A DNA stretch of 64,000 nucleotides from Paralvinella palmiformis (GCA_025642065.1 JAODUP010000155.1:291001-355000); one strand, 5' to 3'. Counted from the first letter of the stretch, positions 22,280 to 35,869 are shown. Numbers and translations: made by a program. The notes: generated by a model not told the origin, from the sequence alone.

Positions 22280-23510
22280 GAACAGGAATACAGTAATTTA
22301 GGTGAAAACATTCAGTGCCCTGGCTTCAAGCCACAAAAGAGTTACAGTACACAGTTCTGATACATATTACCTATAACTTATTCACATAACAATGCCATCA
22401 GGTAAATGTTTTATTCTTGTGTGTTGATGATTACTATAAACATATAGACAGGTTTATTGATCTGAATGTATGTGTGTATGTATACTTATACACGCTTGTT
22501 TACCTAAGTGTGTACCCTTATTTAAATGGAAATCACATACACCTACCCATTTTATGCAAGTACAAATACACACACACACACACAACTGTATTCAGTAATG
22601 TCTGTCATAGCGTTTTTCTCCGTAATGCATACATCTAGACTTAAACTAAGATTGATCTGCATACGTTGTAACATATCATAGACTGTGACTCTATGGTGAA
22701 TACTTCCCATGTGATATAAAGGTGCTCTTATTTGCTCAGTTTTGTATAAGTCAATAATATAACCATATTGTCTATGTTATTTCCTTGTTAGTGCACAAGC
22801 TATGTTATAGTGCAGTTGTTAGCGGTTTATTGTCACATACATAGTTTATATTTGTTCCTGTTTTTTACTACTTCCATTAATGAAAATTGTCTGGAGTGTT
22901 TCTGGATGTTTTAGCTCAAGGTCGCTTTGGCCATAGTCGTATACATTTTAAAATGTTACTGTTCAGGCTTTTTATAATTGGCCACCTTTTTTCCCAGTTT
23001 AAAAACAGTAAACAGAATACCATTGTCTTATAATAAATATTCACTGTTTATCATATTTAATTTTTTGAATTTATGCAAATTGTATACATTTAATGATTTA
23101 TTCATGCTTCTCTTGATATTACAGACAATGATTGAAATCTTACTGACAGTGGTTAAGACATTAGTAGTTTCTTAGATTATGTGGTTGTTATTATCTTTTT
23201 TACATGGCACTAGATGTCATGAGTAGAATATTACTGAATAAAGTTGATAAATGTCTGATATCATCCTGTTATTTTTATGTGGTAATGAGTGACTACCAGT
23301 AAAAGGGACATTTACCATTGAAGTATAAGGTATTCGTCAGGTAGAGTCAGAGTGACTACCAGTTGTTAATATTCCTTTTACCTGCCACAATACGAAATAG
23401 ATGACATTATTTGATGTACTACAAAAGACTTGAAGTAGACGGCATTAAAGAATGATAAATATTAATGGAAGGCAATAAGATAAATAATTCTGACAAACTT
23501 TCTGGTCTGA
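22280..23510. other. MTFP1 3' UTR and downstream flank
   Basis: AT-rich sequence with CA/TG tracts (for example 22568-22584). Open frames at 22417-22638 and 22978-23175 are low-complexity or show no family motif. No gene is supported. Confidence 0.4.
23237..23242 (+). terminator. MTFP1: Candidate poly(A) signal of MTFP1
   Basis: AATAAA about 1.3 kb after the MTFP1 stop, followed by a T/GT-rich stretch (23255-23290). It is the first canonical hexamer I noticed downstream. A shorter 3' UTR using a variant hexamer is possible. Confidence 0.4.
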
Positions 23511-23513
23511 TCA

Positions 23514-23612
23514 CTCACTGTTAGAGTGGTTTACGTCCTCTGGGGATCTTTAACGTCCACCCTTTTTAATTCACTGATCCATTCGCGAGAGACCGCAGCA
23601 GCATTTAACATA
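23514..23612. repeat. Diverged fragment of the 50.3/55.0-kb SINE family
   Basis: GTTTACGTCCTCTGGGGATC, followed by TTTAACGTCCACC and GCAGCATTTAACA, matches the corresponding part of the SINEs at about 50438-50520 and 55189-55262. Confidence 0.6.
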
Positions 23613-23619
23613 AATTTCA

Positions 23620-25130
23620 GATGATTTAGTCTCCTGAAGGTTTGAAATAGTTGCATAAAACAATATGTTAAATAAATAATAATTAATGAACGCAACATGT
23701 TATGTTAAGTTTATTACTCTGTGTGTTTTAACCACTGTACATTTACGTGTACGCGGTCATAAATATCTGGTGTACAAACCAAATGAGGACTGTTTTGTTC
23801 CCCCTTTTTTTATCTCGGTGGAGTATCTCGGTAAAGATACAGACCTGATTTACTCACTAACAGATGAGAGATAAATATGGATGCCGTTTTGGTTTTAGCA
23901 CATTTATTAACCAGAGAAGACGTGATATTTTTAGGAGCGATCGTCACAGTTTGTGGTCTCTGTACTGGAGAAGGGGGTCAGTATTACGCCAGACTAAAAG
24001 GAGTGCATTATGGGAGAGAGTTTCGCTTGGTCATTGTTACACCAGACTAAAATGACCAATTCTAATAATAACATGACCTCGGCGTCATAGACAATGTGTA
24101 TCTACAATGAATAATTGACTAATACTATACTCTCATATCACTTTATACTACTGACTTAACAGATACATAAATATTATAGAGCATATTCTGCTGTTTTACG
24201 CGTACATCGCTATGTATTCTTATCATTTAATTAACCGGACACCCTCGTCCGGTAGAATGAGATACTATTGACATGGATCTGCAGGATGTTTCATACTTCA
24301 AAGAAAGCTGAATTCGTCTTGATTATGGCATTTACCTAGGGAAACAAACTCCTTGATTATATGATATATTATTTATTATTGTTTATAAATTAAACAAATC
24401 GAATTTGATGTATTATTTTAGTGTAACGTGAGTAGGAGGAATAAAAAACCTGTTTTTGTTATTAGATATAATCGCAACATCTGCATGTGAGATTAATATA
24501 TATGTGTGGGGTATTTCCCAGTAAAACCTATTTTTATTATTAGTAGCTATGTACAATAATATCTCTTTTGGTTGCGCTTGTTTTCGTAAATTAGATCGTG
24601 TGGTAAACATGTGGTTTAATATATTTCAGAAATACGGGTTGTTCCCGTAGAGCAGTGAGATGCAGACCATTAGGTCCTGGTATCCAATCCTAGTGTGATC
24701 TATGGCTTGTTTAACGGTTTGGGCTTGATCATCTCAATTCCAGAGAGAACAGTCAATCGGGTATAGTGTGTTGAATTGAGTTGTTTGTTCTCAGTACTGG
24801 TCACATGTGGCACATATGGCGACTGTCTAGGGAAGCAAATCTCATAAACACAGGTATATGACTCAAATTCGAACCCCAACCAGTAAGTTTTGAGTTAATG
24901 CTATAATTACTGCCCCATCAGAATACCCATCGGGTGATATGTACCAATTGTGACCAGTATCAAATTTGAACAAAATAATGATACACTATAGTTATATATT
25001 ACAGATCTACTGATACGGTTACGATAATAATTAATTAAATGGTTTTATTTAAAAAAATTAAACAACATTTATAAGGTTAAGCTAATTAACACATCACACA
25101 CACACTAACAATACGAACACTTGGTAGCGA
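23620..25130. other. Repeat-derived, no gene recognised
   Basis: Contains a tRNA-like stretch (about 24640-24720) and one copy of the GGATGTTTCAT motif (24284) that recurs through 24-42 kb. The section around 23945-24170 resembles 41595-41720, a diverged repeat pair. The frames at 23686-24055 show no conserved domain. Confidence 0.4.
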
Positions 25131-25137
25131 TGTGGAA

Positions 25138-25325
25138 CACCTCCGTGGTCTAACTGGTAGCGCGTTGGATCACAGGATCTACAAACTTACTTTGTATCTC
25201 GGCGTGAGCATATCTGAAAATTGTTTCATCTTTGACTTCGATTCATTACCTTTGGAGGTCGCTCGGCCCATTTAGCCTACCATGTGCACAAAAGTGGCCG
25301 TAAAACATCGATCATGGTACCGGTG
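25138..25325 (+). repeat. tRNA-derived SINE, family A copy 1
   Basis: The head TCCGTGGTCTAACTGGTAGC is a box A-like tRNA start. It is followed by the family body CCTTTGGAGGTCGCTCGGCC and the tail GTGGCCGTAAAACATCGATC. The box B region is damaged compared with copy 2. Confidence 0.75.
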
Positions 25326-25382
25326 TATGTATGTTGTATTTAAAATGTTCGAAATCTTTGTCAGTTCCTCAGGGACATTACA

Positions 25383-25712
25383 TTTTTGGTTAGAATTAGG
25401 AACTGAACTCGTTTGAAGTGCGACCGCTGTTATAGACATGTACAACCCAACGGCAACATGAACTCCCCTGGGAGCATATTTCTTCTAGTGCCAATTTATG
25501 GCAGATAATCCGCAATATGTTATCTGACCCATTTAGCCTATCATGTGGACAAAAGTCTCCACAATAAGCCATCACCATCTAACGATGGGTACTCATCTAT
25601 GACTGAGTAAACTAGTGAGTACTGAAATGCTTTGTTGCCAGTTGGTTCATTTGAGCCGAGAACCTGCCAGTTTTTAGTTCAAAATTCTACCCACTCAGCC
25701 ACTACGACTCAC
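25383..25712 (-). repeat. Minus-strand SINE of the 39.7-kb family, interrupted
   Basis: Shares ACTCCCCTGGGAGCATATTT and GGGTACTCATCTATG-type blocks with 32215-32350 and 39720-39935. It ends in a decayed minus-strand tRNA-like head (CACTCAGCCACTACGACTCA, about 25691). A piece resembling the family A tail (CCCATTTAGCCTATCATG) lies within it at 25527. Confidence 0.5.
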
Positions 25713-25895
25713 AATAATCATTATATATTTCCCGTTTGTCCATTTTATGGCAAAGACTTAATTATAGTTCATTGTAGAAACATCATATATAACAATGAGG
25801 TAACCTTCAATCGTCTGACGTTTTATAATCTCCAGATCATTCTAAATTAAAGCTAAAAAGGGTTATTTCACTATTCTATTCCAATAAAGGAGCCG

Positions 25896-26085
25896 GGGCG
25901 CCTCCGTGGTCTAGCGGTAGCGCGTTGGACCACAGATCACTACCACCGTGTTCGAATCTCGGCGTGGGCATATCTGAAGGTTGTTTCATCTTCGACTTCG
26001 TCTCATTACCTTTGGAGGTCGCTCGGCCCATTTAGCCTACCTCGTACAGAAAAGTGGCCGTAAAACATCGATCACCATAACAATC
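25896..26085 (+). repeat. tRNA-derived SINE, family A copy 2 (best preserved)
   Basis: Box A-like TGGTCTAGCGGTAGCGCG at about 25907 and box B-like GTTCGAATCTCGG at about 25950 sit at tRNA spacing. The same body and tail as copy 1 follow, then an ATC-rich 3' end. It looks like a tRNA gene at first sight, but the body shows it is a SINE. Confidence 0.8.
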
Positions 26086-26378
26086 ATCATCATCACACAA
26101 TATAGGAACCCGTAATACTCCATATTGCACACTTTCAAGGCATTAAAAAACTTGACTTTTTTTGCCCGCATTTTAAATATAAAACAGGATCTCAACAAAA
26201 ACAATTAAGTTTTGGTTTTTATTTAGCTGCTTCTGTTTGATAACGTGAAGTCTTTACTCTTGCATGAATACACAATGAATTTTGATATTTCCTAATGGCA
26301 ACTGACCACAATAGAAGCAACGTACGCCATTATGGAGATCTCTAGAATAAACTATCAAGTAACCTGTCAGTCGATGCA

Positions 26379-26381
<3 letters not shown>

Positions 26382-26413
<32 letters not shown>
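26382..26413. repeat. (TA)n microsatellite
   Basis: About 16 TA units. Confidence 0.9.
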
Positions 26414-26416
<3 letters not shown>

Positions 26417-26419
26417 AGA

Positions 26420-29400
26420 TACAGTAATAATTATTTAGTTCTAGTTAGATAATTGTTGAGGTTATAATAATATCTTAACATTTATTTAATTGTTATTGTT
26501 ATTTTATGTAAGGTACAGTTTATTGGTCCACAAAGTAGTTCGTTATTTAGCAATATATATCAGTTACCTTTTTGGCCATTTTATCAGTTGCTTATTTGGT
26601 ATTATATCAGTTATTAATTTGCCACTATATTATTACTTGTTTATATGTCATTTATTATTAGTTAGTTAGTTGTTGTTATATCAGTTGTTTATTTGCTGTT
26701 ATATCAGTTGTTTTACTCTTAATAATTAGTTTGTGTTAAATATTCAAACCAAGGGAGTTTTCAAGTTTTATTATTGAAATGAAATAACTAGCGATTTTTA
26801 TCCGAAAACGAATTCGCTATTGTCACATAATGAATCTATGATGACCTTAGTGGTACCACGTAATCCCTCTCCCTCCATCCCGGGAGGGGAGGGGGCTGAT
26901 AATTGTAGAGACTGCCTCCCCGAAAACATGGCTAGATGCTATCTCCAAGAAATACATCAATCATGTGTAAGCTATCCTGATAAATGTGCAATAGAAGAAG
27001 GTTATATTACTCTCAGTTAATGTTTTTTTTTTATTTCAACAGAACAAATGAATATATTTTATGGTAGGTAGAAGAAAAACCCCAGGAAATTTAACTTTTT
27101 GTTATTAGATGGAATCAAGTTAATAAATATTTTCATTTAGCATTTGCGAGATTAATTAGCTAGGTAATACGAATGAAACCTGTCTTTGTTATTAAAAGCT
27201 ACGTACAAAATATTTCTGTTCATTTGAATTTGTTTTCACACATCAGATCGTGTCGTAAATTTGTGGTTTGGTATCAAACCCTTGCTTCCCCTTGGAGGAT
27301 GTTCCATTTGCCAGCAATAATCTCGGTCTAATGACCTCAATGCCACAGGAAACAGTTTCCCCTACCTTGTATACCTAGTGAGACCAGATCAGATGAGGCT
27401 AAATAAAAAATCATGCTCTACGGAAACACATATTATTCAACTATATAATATATGAAGTGGTCCCTTCCCAGACAGCTTAAATCTTCCAACAATTATATTA
27501 TATGTACCTCTCTAACTGAGCTATGAAGCTTGTCTAGTTATAGCTAGCTTTATCAGACTATCCATAATGATGAGGCTACCGTCCAGTTCGGGATTAACAT
27601 TGGAGGCATATAGATGATGCTTCTAGATCCTGATTTATAGCTCGATATATCAGAACTGACATATAGATGACGGATCTAGTTCATTAGTTGTGGCTAGTTA
27701 TATCAGTACAAACATTAAGACATCTAACACTACTACCTTACTATGAACCTACTTCATGGATAAAATATTACTAGATTAAACTTATCACCGACACACTCTC
27801 TTTAAAAATGTTTATATGTTATGTTAACTTAGTCCGACTATTATAATATTTGTAAGATAAGGGGGGACATCGTCTTGTTAAATATTGTTCATAATATATG
27901 GCTCCGTTAATGTTAGGATCTAGAATACATTTGGGATAAAAGATTAAAGATCTTCTTTCGTGTTATACCACAAGATTGCAAATAAAGCCATACATTTGTT
28001 TAATTATTATTGTCGGCAGGACTAATTATATATTTATTTTTTCTATATATCAATTGTTTAGTTTCCCATATATCAGCTATTTGACGACCTATAATTCCAT
28101 TGCTCGATAACCTTAAGTGTCTTTAATAAAATCTTACTCAATAATTATCATGTGAAAACAATAGAAAATTCCTTAAGTGTAATATCACATTGATGACTAC
28201 TTCCTCGGGTGACTTTGACAATCAAAAGGTAAGTTATTCTAGAACAAGATCATCCATAGAGTATTTATTTCACCTACCAATCTTTGCCACGCTTCTTCAA
28301 CTTAATATCAAACAATCGAAGCTAATTGTATAAATAATGCACGGTAGGTCGTTTTTCGTGGAATCGAACTCCATTCCCATTCTGCACCTGGAGGATGTTT
28401 CATTCTTCAACAATAGGCTTCGATTTATTTATGTCATTTCATTTTACTAATGTTCTACTTGACACTGCATTACCAATATGACTTAATTCCATAACTCAGA
28501 TGGGAGCACACAGCTACAAACCCTCACGTTCTAATCGCATTTGGGGGATGTTCCATTTTTCAATAAAATACTATGGCCTCTCCATTTCATTTCCTAGTTT
28601 GTGGCTCCTCAGCGCAATTACCTACTTAACCACCTTGTAGGCGTGTTTTGTTTATTTGCTTGTTTTTAAATATTTGAGTTGACTAGTTTCATATCCAGAT
28701 CCGCTTCTCTAAGGATATACTGGTCACATTTAGGGACTTCGAACTAATATAAACTAAGAACTTTATACTGTTTTTGGCCGCGATGTAGATGCCTATATCC
28801 GTAATCCTCCATCAATCTAATCATATATTCCTTGATGGCTGAATCAACCAATTCATAAATGAAAGAATATTTGTCAGTTGGTGGATCCATGTCTAAGACC
28901 TGCTAGTTTATAACCTCCAGAAATATGTCATTTTATTTTAAAGAAATTCGGTTAAACATATTTCGATATCCTGTTCTAATAACGGAAGCTATCCTAATCC
29001 ATATATCGCACGCTAGCAAGTCATTTTCAGAAAGGACACCTTTTAATTTTTAATTTCTGCCCGCATGAGATAATATTTATTTTGTAAATTTATACAAAAA
29101 CTCAACAAAAAGAATTGATTTCCTAATTTTTATTTCTCTGTTTTTGTCTTCTTTGTTAACGTGAAATCTTTTCTTTTGCATGAATGCATAATTAATGTTC
29201 AGATTTCACAGAAGTAACTTGTCACAACAGAAGCATCACCATTCTGAAGTATTTAGAGTAAATTAATGCCTACAGTTCATTTATGAAGTGAGAATGTTGA
29301 TATTCACTTGGAAAATTTAGGACAACAATTCGTATGCATTTATTCACCAGGACACACCGAACCTTGCCTGTTAAATAGCCAGTGATGCGACGGAGAAGCT

Positions 29401-29530
29401 AATTTGTTGAGGGAGTTCAGTAAACGCTGACCTAAACCTTTTAGAAACAAAGTACAGAACCTGATCACGATCCTGAACTACGACCTCTGTATATAACCAA
29501 ATTAATATATCTAACATCATGTGCTATTAT
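26420..29530. other. Dispersed-repeat region, no gene recognised
   Basis: Holds + strand copies of a short repeat with the core GGATGTTYCATTYTTCAA at 27297, 28393 and 28546, each preceded by a tRNA-box-B-like GATCGAA/AATCGAA-type sequence. They are probably old SINEs. The open frame at 26820-27020 has no family motif. Confidence 0.4.
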
Positions 29531-29539
29531 AGATTATAA

Positions 29540-29850
29540 TTGACCAAAGTCGGCTGATTGGCACAAAGTCTGTTTCCTGTTTATTTGTCATTCACTTCCT
29601 AACAGACATCATGACATTTCAGTCTCCTATTTAATTTACCTTCGGCAACAAGTCTACCATGCACACCTCGGTGGATGTCATTCATCACCAGTTAATTACT
29701 TCTACCCAAACTGACATCAGTCAGGATGTCGTCTTGACATCATTCTGGCAGCCTATGAGTCATATGGACATTACCGTAGTCCACCTACTTTTCGTGATAT
29801 TTTTAAATTACAGAATCAAAGAAGAGACTTTTGCAGGAATTTAACTCACT
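29540..29850 (+). repeat. Unit M, + copy 1
   Basis: Shares CATTCACTTCCTAACAGA, TTTCAGTCTCCTATTTAATT and GTCAGGATGTCGTCTTGACA (29720) with five other copies in the window. The open frame 29659-29844 lies in this repeat and is not a gene. Confidence 0.75.
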
Positions 29851-30139
29851 CGCTGACTCACTCCCCAATTGGTTGACTGACTAACTGACTGACTCACTGA
29901 CTAAAATATATTTCAACGTTCTAACATATACATTATGACATTATTAAACACCCTATATCCCTCAATTATTATATTATTATACTCAGGACATTGTACAATC
30001 TGTCTTAAAAGCTTATCGTTTAGTTCTGACCAAACTTCTATATTTATTGTTAGCTTTATCAGTCTAGACATATTACTGAGACCATAAGCCACCCTGACTC
30101 CGTGTTATGTTTAACTATGCTGTGCCATGATCCCTAATT

Positions 30140-31350
30140 TATAGCTAACTATATCAGTACAGACATTTAGGTGACGGGTCTGCCTCTGTACTTATAGCTT
30201 TCTCCCTGTTACTGACTTTATAATAAAAAAAACATAGTTCAAACGTGTGTTTCTTTTTCTGTTTTATAGTTGTCATATTAACGAATAAATAAATAAATAA
30301 ATTAAATATCCAGTTTCTATAACAGAATATATATATCTCCTTATTTCACGCCAGCAAACACTCTAACCATTCAACCTTAATACTTATTGGTTCAAAATCT
30401 TTTAAAATTTCTGTTTTCAAAAATCGTAAACACTAGCGGATTTATTTATTTTCATCCTTAAAATAGGAATAATATTTGAGGTTTCTGATAAAACTAATGA
30501 ATACACTGATTGATTTTGTGTTTCATTTAATGACAAGGTATCGTATTTTCTCTAAGCTGAATACATAATGACTGTGTAAGTGTCGTTCGGGATTTCCCAA
30601 CTGTAACTGGCTAGATCAGAAATAAGGCTATGATTAATTTAATTTCTATTAGAATAAGAACGAAGAAATAGATTTATGTCTCAATAAATAATATTAATCG
30701 TTATAACATATAAAGTAGTCCATTGTCAGACTGTCTTTATCCTTCTTGTATCATATTATTATACTCGGGACAATTTCTAAACTATCTTTATGCTTTGTTT
30801 GAAGTTGAGACATGAAACTCATCTATTTATAGCGAGTTATACCAGTCGAGATATGTTGGTGACGGATCTAGCTTCCTACTTATAACTACGTCGATTTTAT
30901 GACAAAAAACGTACAGGTATCTATACAAACATTATTTTTATTTAGGTGAACTTCACACGTGTGTGTGTGTTTCTGTTTTATATTCGCCATTTAATTTTAG
31001 CAAATAAATAAAAAATATTTCCTATTTTTATAACAGAAGACATACATCTCCTTATTTCAAGCTAATAATCATTTTAGGAAGTTTTACCTTCCAATTTTAT
31101 TTATCATTTCAGAAAATATAAAATTAGTTTTGTAAATCTAAATTTCTGCTTTCAAAAATCTATAGACAAGAGAATTGATTTGTTTTCATCCTAAAATGTG
31201 ACAAATAGTTGAGGTTTCTGACAAAGAAAATCGATACACTGATTGATTTTGTGTTGTAGTTTTCTCCATGATCAATACATAATGATTGTGTCTATCCCAA
31301 CTGTAAATGGCTAGATTATAAGGCTATAATTTTGTTTAAGTGGTACGAAG
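30140..31350. repeat. Tandem duplication, unit about 690 bp
   Basis: The block 30140-30650 is repeated with divergence at about 30825-31335. Matching landmarks, in order, are the GGTGACGGRTCT box, TGTGTTTCTTTTTCTGTTTT / TGTGTTTCTGTTTTATATTC, CTCCTTATTTCA, ACACTGATTGATTTTGTGTT and CCCAACTGTAA. Confidence 0.7.
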
Positions 31351-31559
31351 AAACATATTTATTTCTCTATAAATCAGTTATTTATTTACCCATATAGTTA
31401 TCGATTGACTACTCTCTGTTCCTTTCCCAGTTTTCTCCGTGACAATAAATCACTTGAGTAATTTATTTTGAATTATTAGCATGCAGAAAACAATAGACTG
31501 TTATATCATATTTATATGAGGTAATAAGTGAACACCATAAAATATAAACTATTCTATAA

Positions 31560-31601
31560 AATAACGTGTGCAAGTGAATAAGTGAGTGAGTAAGTGAGTG
31601 A

Positions 31602-31666
<65 letters not shown>

Positions 31667-31843
31667 AGTTAGTGAGTATGAATGAATGAGTGAATGAGCG
31701 AGCAAGTGAATGAGTGAGCGAGCGACCAAGTGAATGAGTGAATGTGTGTCTGAATGAGTGAGAGTGATTGTGAATGAGTGAGTGAGCGACCAAATGAATG
31801 AGTGAGCGTGTGTGTGAATGAGTGATTGTGAATGAGTGAGTGA

Positions 31844-31879
<36 letters not shown>

Positions 31880-31880
31880 A
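31560..31880. repeat. GTGA-type tetranucleotide array flanked by (TA)n and (GT)n
   Basis: A degenerate (GTGA)n / GAATGAGTGAGC array of about 200 bases lies between two (TA)n tracts (31604-31640 and 31846-31877), with a (GT)n tract at 31640-31666. Open frames across it on the minus strand read YIYIY and SLTHS and are artefacts. Confidence 0.9.
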
Positions 31881-32209
31881 GAGAGAGGTGGGGCACACCA
31901 AATGGAATGGTGATGTTATTATTTAGTGTGACATGGTTAAATACCCCAAATTGTCTTTGTTGTTAGATTTAAATCTCGCCAATAATTCTTTTTTATTTGT
32001 GTTTGTGACATTCGCTAGAGGAAATAAAGAATAAAAGTTTAGTTTATTCTCATTAGCCAGATGTCATGATAAATATTAATTTTTATCTTTTATCTGACTC
32101 TTCATCATTATTATTACAATAACTCTAACCCATAACCAGATGACCTTCAACTGTTTGTATGAACCTTAGCGTCAAGTGTGGAATGTTTCACTTTTATCAA
32201 ATATGACCT

Positions 32210-32400
32210 CTGAACTATGAGCTCTGTTATGGACATTTACAACCAAACTTCAACATCAACTCCCCTGGGAGAATATTTCTTCTACTCCAATTTTAGACAC
32301 ATACTCCAAAGTAATCCACTGCCGTACAACTACTGGTACACTCATTTATGGCTAAATCAACTAATAAAAACAGTACCTTGGATGTATATATGTATAATAT
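32210..32400 (-). repeat. Truncated minus-strand SINE fragment
   Basis: Shares ACTCCCCTGGGAGAATATTT and the CTCATTTATGGCTAAATCAA block with 25440-25610 and 39780-39860. The tRNA head is missing. Confidence 0.5.
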
Positions 32401-32774
32401 TAAATTAAAAAGTTCCATATGATACTTGGCCGCGATATAATCTGCACCATTATGAAGCCTTTTAAAATAAGTTAAGAATTAACGCACTAACTAGTACACA
32501 GATACATCATCGTCAGCTGACAGAAAGTAATTTTAGATTATTAAAAAATAAAATAGATTGATAATTGATTATTTCTGGTTAAATCATTGTTGAAGCTATA
32601 AATCTATTTTAGTTTACAAATTGTAACCGGATTTAAATAATTAACATTTTTGAGTTGCAAATTAATTACGAGAGGCTCCAGATTGTATATAATGTAATGT
32701 AACATAACACATTTTTCTTTTGGAAATCTACTCAATAAGACCTCCTGATATTAAATATTTCATATGCAGAATTT

Positions 32775-32830
32775 AATTTTATAACGTCTTTGAATAGATC
32801 CTGCTAGTAATTATCCTTTATAATAATATT
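32775..32830 (+). repeat. Relic of a LINE 3' tail
   Basis: GTCTTTGAATAGATCCTGCTAGTA followed by TTTATAATAATAT matches the 3' end of the LINE at 37925-37975 (CCTTTGAATGGTTCCTGCTAGTA type) with decay. Confidence 0.5.
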
Positions 32831-33259
32831 TGGGATAGCATTTTGTTTATATGATTTTTTCATGGCACGCTGAAATATCATGAAAGGTGAGTATATTATT
32901 TTAAATGTTTCAACGATTTGCCGTTAAATATCCAGAGATGCAGTAGAAATGTTAATTTGTACGGTCAGTTCAGCAAGTACTGATCTAAGTCTGTCACAAA
33001 GTATATAATCTAGATCCTGATCCTGATCTTAATTTGACACATCACTAAAACTGGCGCCTGTATATACGTCATATTAATGTGTCCAATTCGATGTCACTTT
33101 ATATATTAATCGTTTAGAGATCCACACGTTGAGATGGTGTCTGATAATATCGTTTTAGATCCGTCCTGGATCAAAGACTACATCAGTCGTGTAAGCTAAT
33201 CCTGATAATATTAGGTGTATAGTTGATCATAATGTTGTGTTATGTTACCTAAAACACAA

Positions 33260-33990
33260 TCTACTCGTTAACAGACAGATCATTATTAACAAAGTCGACT
33301 AATGGACAAAATTTGGTTTATGCCGTTCACTTCCTGACAGATCTCATAACCTGATGATGTCTTTCAGTCTCCCTAATTAATTTATCTCTGTCATCAAACC
33401 GATCATTATCAGCTCCGGGTGGATGTCACTCATCACCAATTAGCTATTCCTAGACAAACTGAACATAGTCAGGATGTCATCATCACATCATTCTGGCAAC
33501 CTGCCTCAGTCCGACCCGGCTACATGATGTACTAAATTACTGAATCATAAATCCGACTATTTAGGGAATCATAACCTTCATACTAGTCACTTCTGGGAAT
33601 AGATGCGGCTTGCCAGCGTATTAAATGGCAAATGGCATCATGTTAGATCATACTGGCTGGATCCCGACAGTGAGAAGATAACGGGGAATTCTTTATTGTG
33701 TGATAAAGTTCCCTGGGTCTGTTGGGGAAATTGTAATTCTGTTTAATCGATCTTATTTTTTCTCCTCTTCTAGTTCTCTTCTGTTTTCTTAATATAAAAA
33801 AGATGATCATTATTATTTTCCACTAAAACAATTATGATTCATTGCTTAACTAGAAACAAAGAAGATTTATTTACAAAAATAACGGTTACAACGAAAATAT
33901 TCACGAATGATTTGAAGAGGAAAATATTTTAGATTCATTTGATTATTTTGGTTTCTGCCGTTTGGTAAATCAGACCTCGAAGTCATCAGT
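33260..33990 (+). repeat. Unit M, + copy 2
   Basis: Carries CACTTCCTGACAGATCTCAT, GTCAGGATGTCATCATCACA (33468), CTTCTGGGAATAGATGCGGC and TTTGGTAAATCAGACC (33960). The same landmarks recur in order at 35870-36500 and, inverted, at 49540-50060. Confidence 0.8.
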
Positions 33991-34717
33991 TCGACGTGTC
34001 GTCTGTTTGTGTGTCATATTTCATCCATCAATAAAAGCTTCAGTTTGGAGAGCTTATTTCCTTGGAGAGCAGTTTCTCTGCTGTATGTCGCAGGTGATAC
34101 CAAATACCAAAACTAAATTAAACAACTTTTTCTCGAAATATTCTTCTTCACCAAAAGATTATGTTTAGCAGTAATCTTATTTATAATAATGTTTAATGTG
34201 ATGCTGCTTAACAACATTACATGTTCCAGATAAAACCACTGATGAGGCTAACAAAGACAACCATGCACTCACCAATATATTTACATGAGTATATTTTATA
34301 TAGACATTTATTGATGTGTGATAATGATGTAGTATATGTTATTTTGCTGATAATGCACATTGTTGTTAACTATTGTTGACATATAAACTCCAAGATATCT
34401 CTTTTTATGTTTCTGATAGCTAGTTGTACATGACGAGAATTCTGACGTGTTTTGTTGTGTATCTGTAGTTGTTTATTTCGCATTTATATTACACATACAC
34501 GCGTATACATGCTCAGGATGACGCAAATGCATTAATTAGCATTTACTAACACAAGGACTCCCACATACGATATGTACATAAACACACTCAAATACATATA
34601 CTAACGAGTTTATGTGGGACTAATATGACACAAGCAGAGAAAGTATCGAATGTATATAGATACATTCACACACGAATAAACGGTCATTTGGCTGATCACT
34701 CATTCACTAACTCACCT

Positions 34718-34772
34718 ACTAACTCACTCACTCACTCACTCACTCACTCACTCACTCACTCACTCACTCACC
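34718..34772. repeat. (CACT)n tetranucleotide repeat
   Basis: About 13 CACT units. It closes the tandem block that begins near 33.26 kb; a sister block ends in the same repeat at 37.11 kb. Confidence 0.95.
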
Positions 34773-35084
34773 CACTGACAAAATATAATATTCACCCATA
34801 TACTATATACAGTATACCAGTGATAGATGGCCTATTACCTCCAAGTATTATATTACTATTCTCAGGATATTGTCTAATATATCTTTAAGCTTCTCTGTAA
34901 CTGAGACATCTAGCTTCTATATTTAGATCGAGCTATATCAGTACAGACACAATTACGACGAGGTTCCTCACATTTCATGTTAGGATTAACAGTGTAGGGA
35001 TATAAAGGATGTCTCTAGTTACTGAGTTATAGTTCCATATATCAGTACTGACATATAAATGATGTATTTAACTATGGACTTGTG

Positions 35085-35087
<3 letters not shown>

Positions 35088-35129
<42 letters not shown>
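35088..35129. repeat. (TA)n microsatellite
   Basis: About 20 TA units. Confidence 0.95.
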
Positions 35130-35133
<4 letters not shown>

Positions 35134-35544
35134 ATAATATTGCTAAAATAAACAACCTCAGAGTTATTGAACTTAGTGTACGAAATCTGGAGTCCCGTGA
35201 TTATATAATTTTATATAAAGAGAAATATAAAGAATAAAATATAATACATTTCTCTTGCTCATTTAAGAAGATATTGTTCATAGATGTGGGCATATCATAT
35301 ATGGTATTTTAGCCGTTTATGGCTAGTTTATGGCCTGTATACTAGTAGAGAACATCGTAAGCTAGACCAAGGTAATATTATATGATAAAACAATGTCCAC
35401 TTTATACTAAAGACTGAAACGTAAATAATTAGAATTTATCAAGTTTATTTATTATTTTCTCACTTATAATTTATCAAGTTTATTTATTATTTTCTCACTT
35501 ATATTTCTATGTACATTTCTGATTTAATAGACGCATTCGTGGCT

Positions 35545-35608
35545 CATTTGGTGGCATAGTCCACCGGAGAGCTTCTTGTTGTGGAATCGAAGCCCGTGGT
35601 ATTACCGG

Positions 35609-35659
<51 letters not shown>

Positions 35660-35660
35660 T
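35545..35660 (+). repeat. tRNA-like SINE head followed by (TA)n
   Basis: GTGGCTCATTTGGTGGCATA (box A-like) and GGAATCGAAGCCC (box B-like) lie at roughly tRNA spacing, followed by a (TA)n tract (35613-35660). Confidence 0.45.
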
Positions 35661-35869
35661 TATTATTTTTAGTGAATTAGTCGACTACATCTCGTTTATG
35701 GTGTTAACGTAAAGGTTTTGGAGAACATTTTGTTGATATTTTTTCTCATCATGACATACTGAAATTACCTCAACATAAAAATTAATGCATTATTTTAAAT
35801 GTCCGAACGATTGGATGTTAGATATCGAGTAATACATCAGAAGTGTTTATTTTTTTACCAAATTCTTGA

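Noticed and set aside
25896..25970. Functional tRNA gene
   Set aside because: Boxes A and B are present, but a full cloverleaf with acceptor pairing is not evident, and the sequence continues into a body shared with two other copies. It is a SINE.
29659..29844. 61-codon frame as a small gene
   Set aside because: It lies wholly within a dispersed repeat unit whose other copies do not keep the frame.
31463..31901. Long minus-strand open frames (SLTHS/YIYIY repeats)
   Set aside because: They are translations of GTGA, GT and TA simple repeats with no conserved domain.
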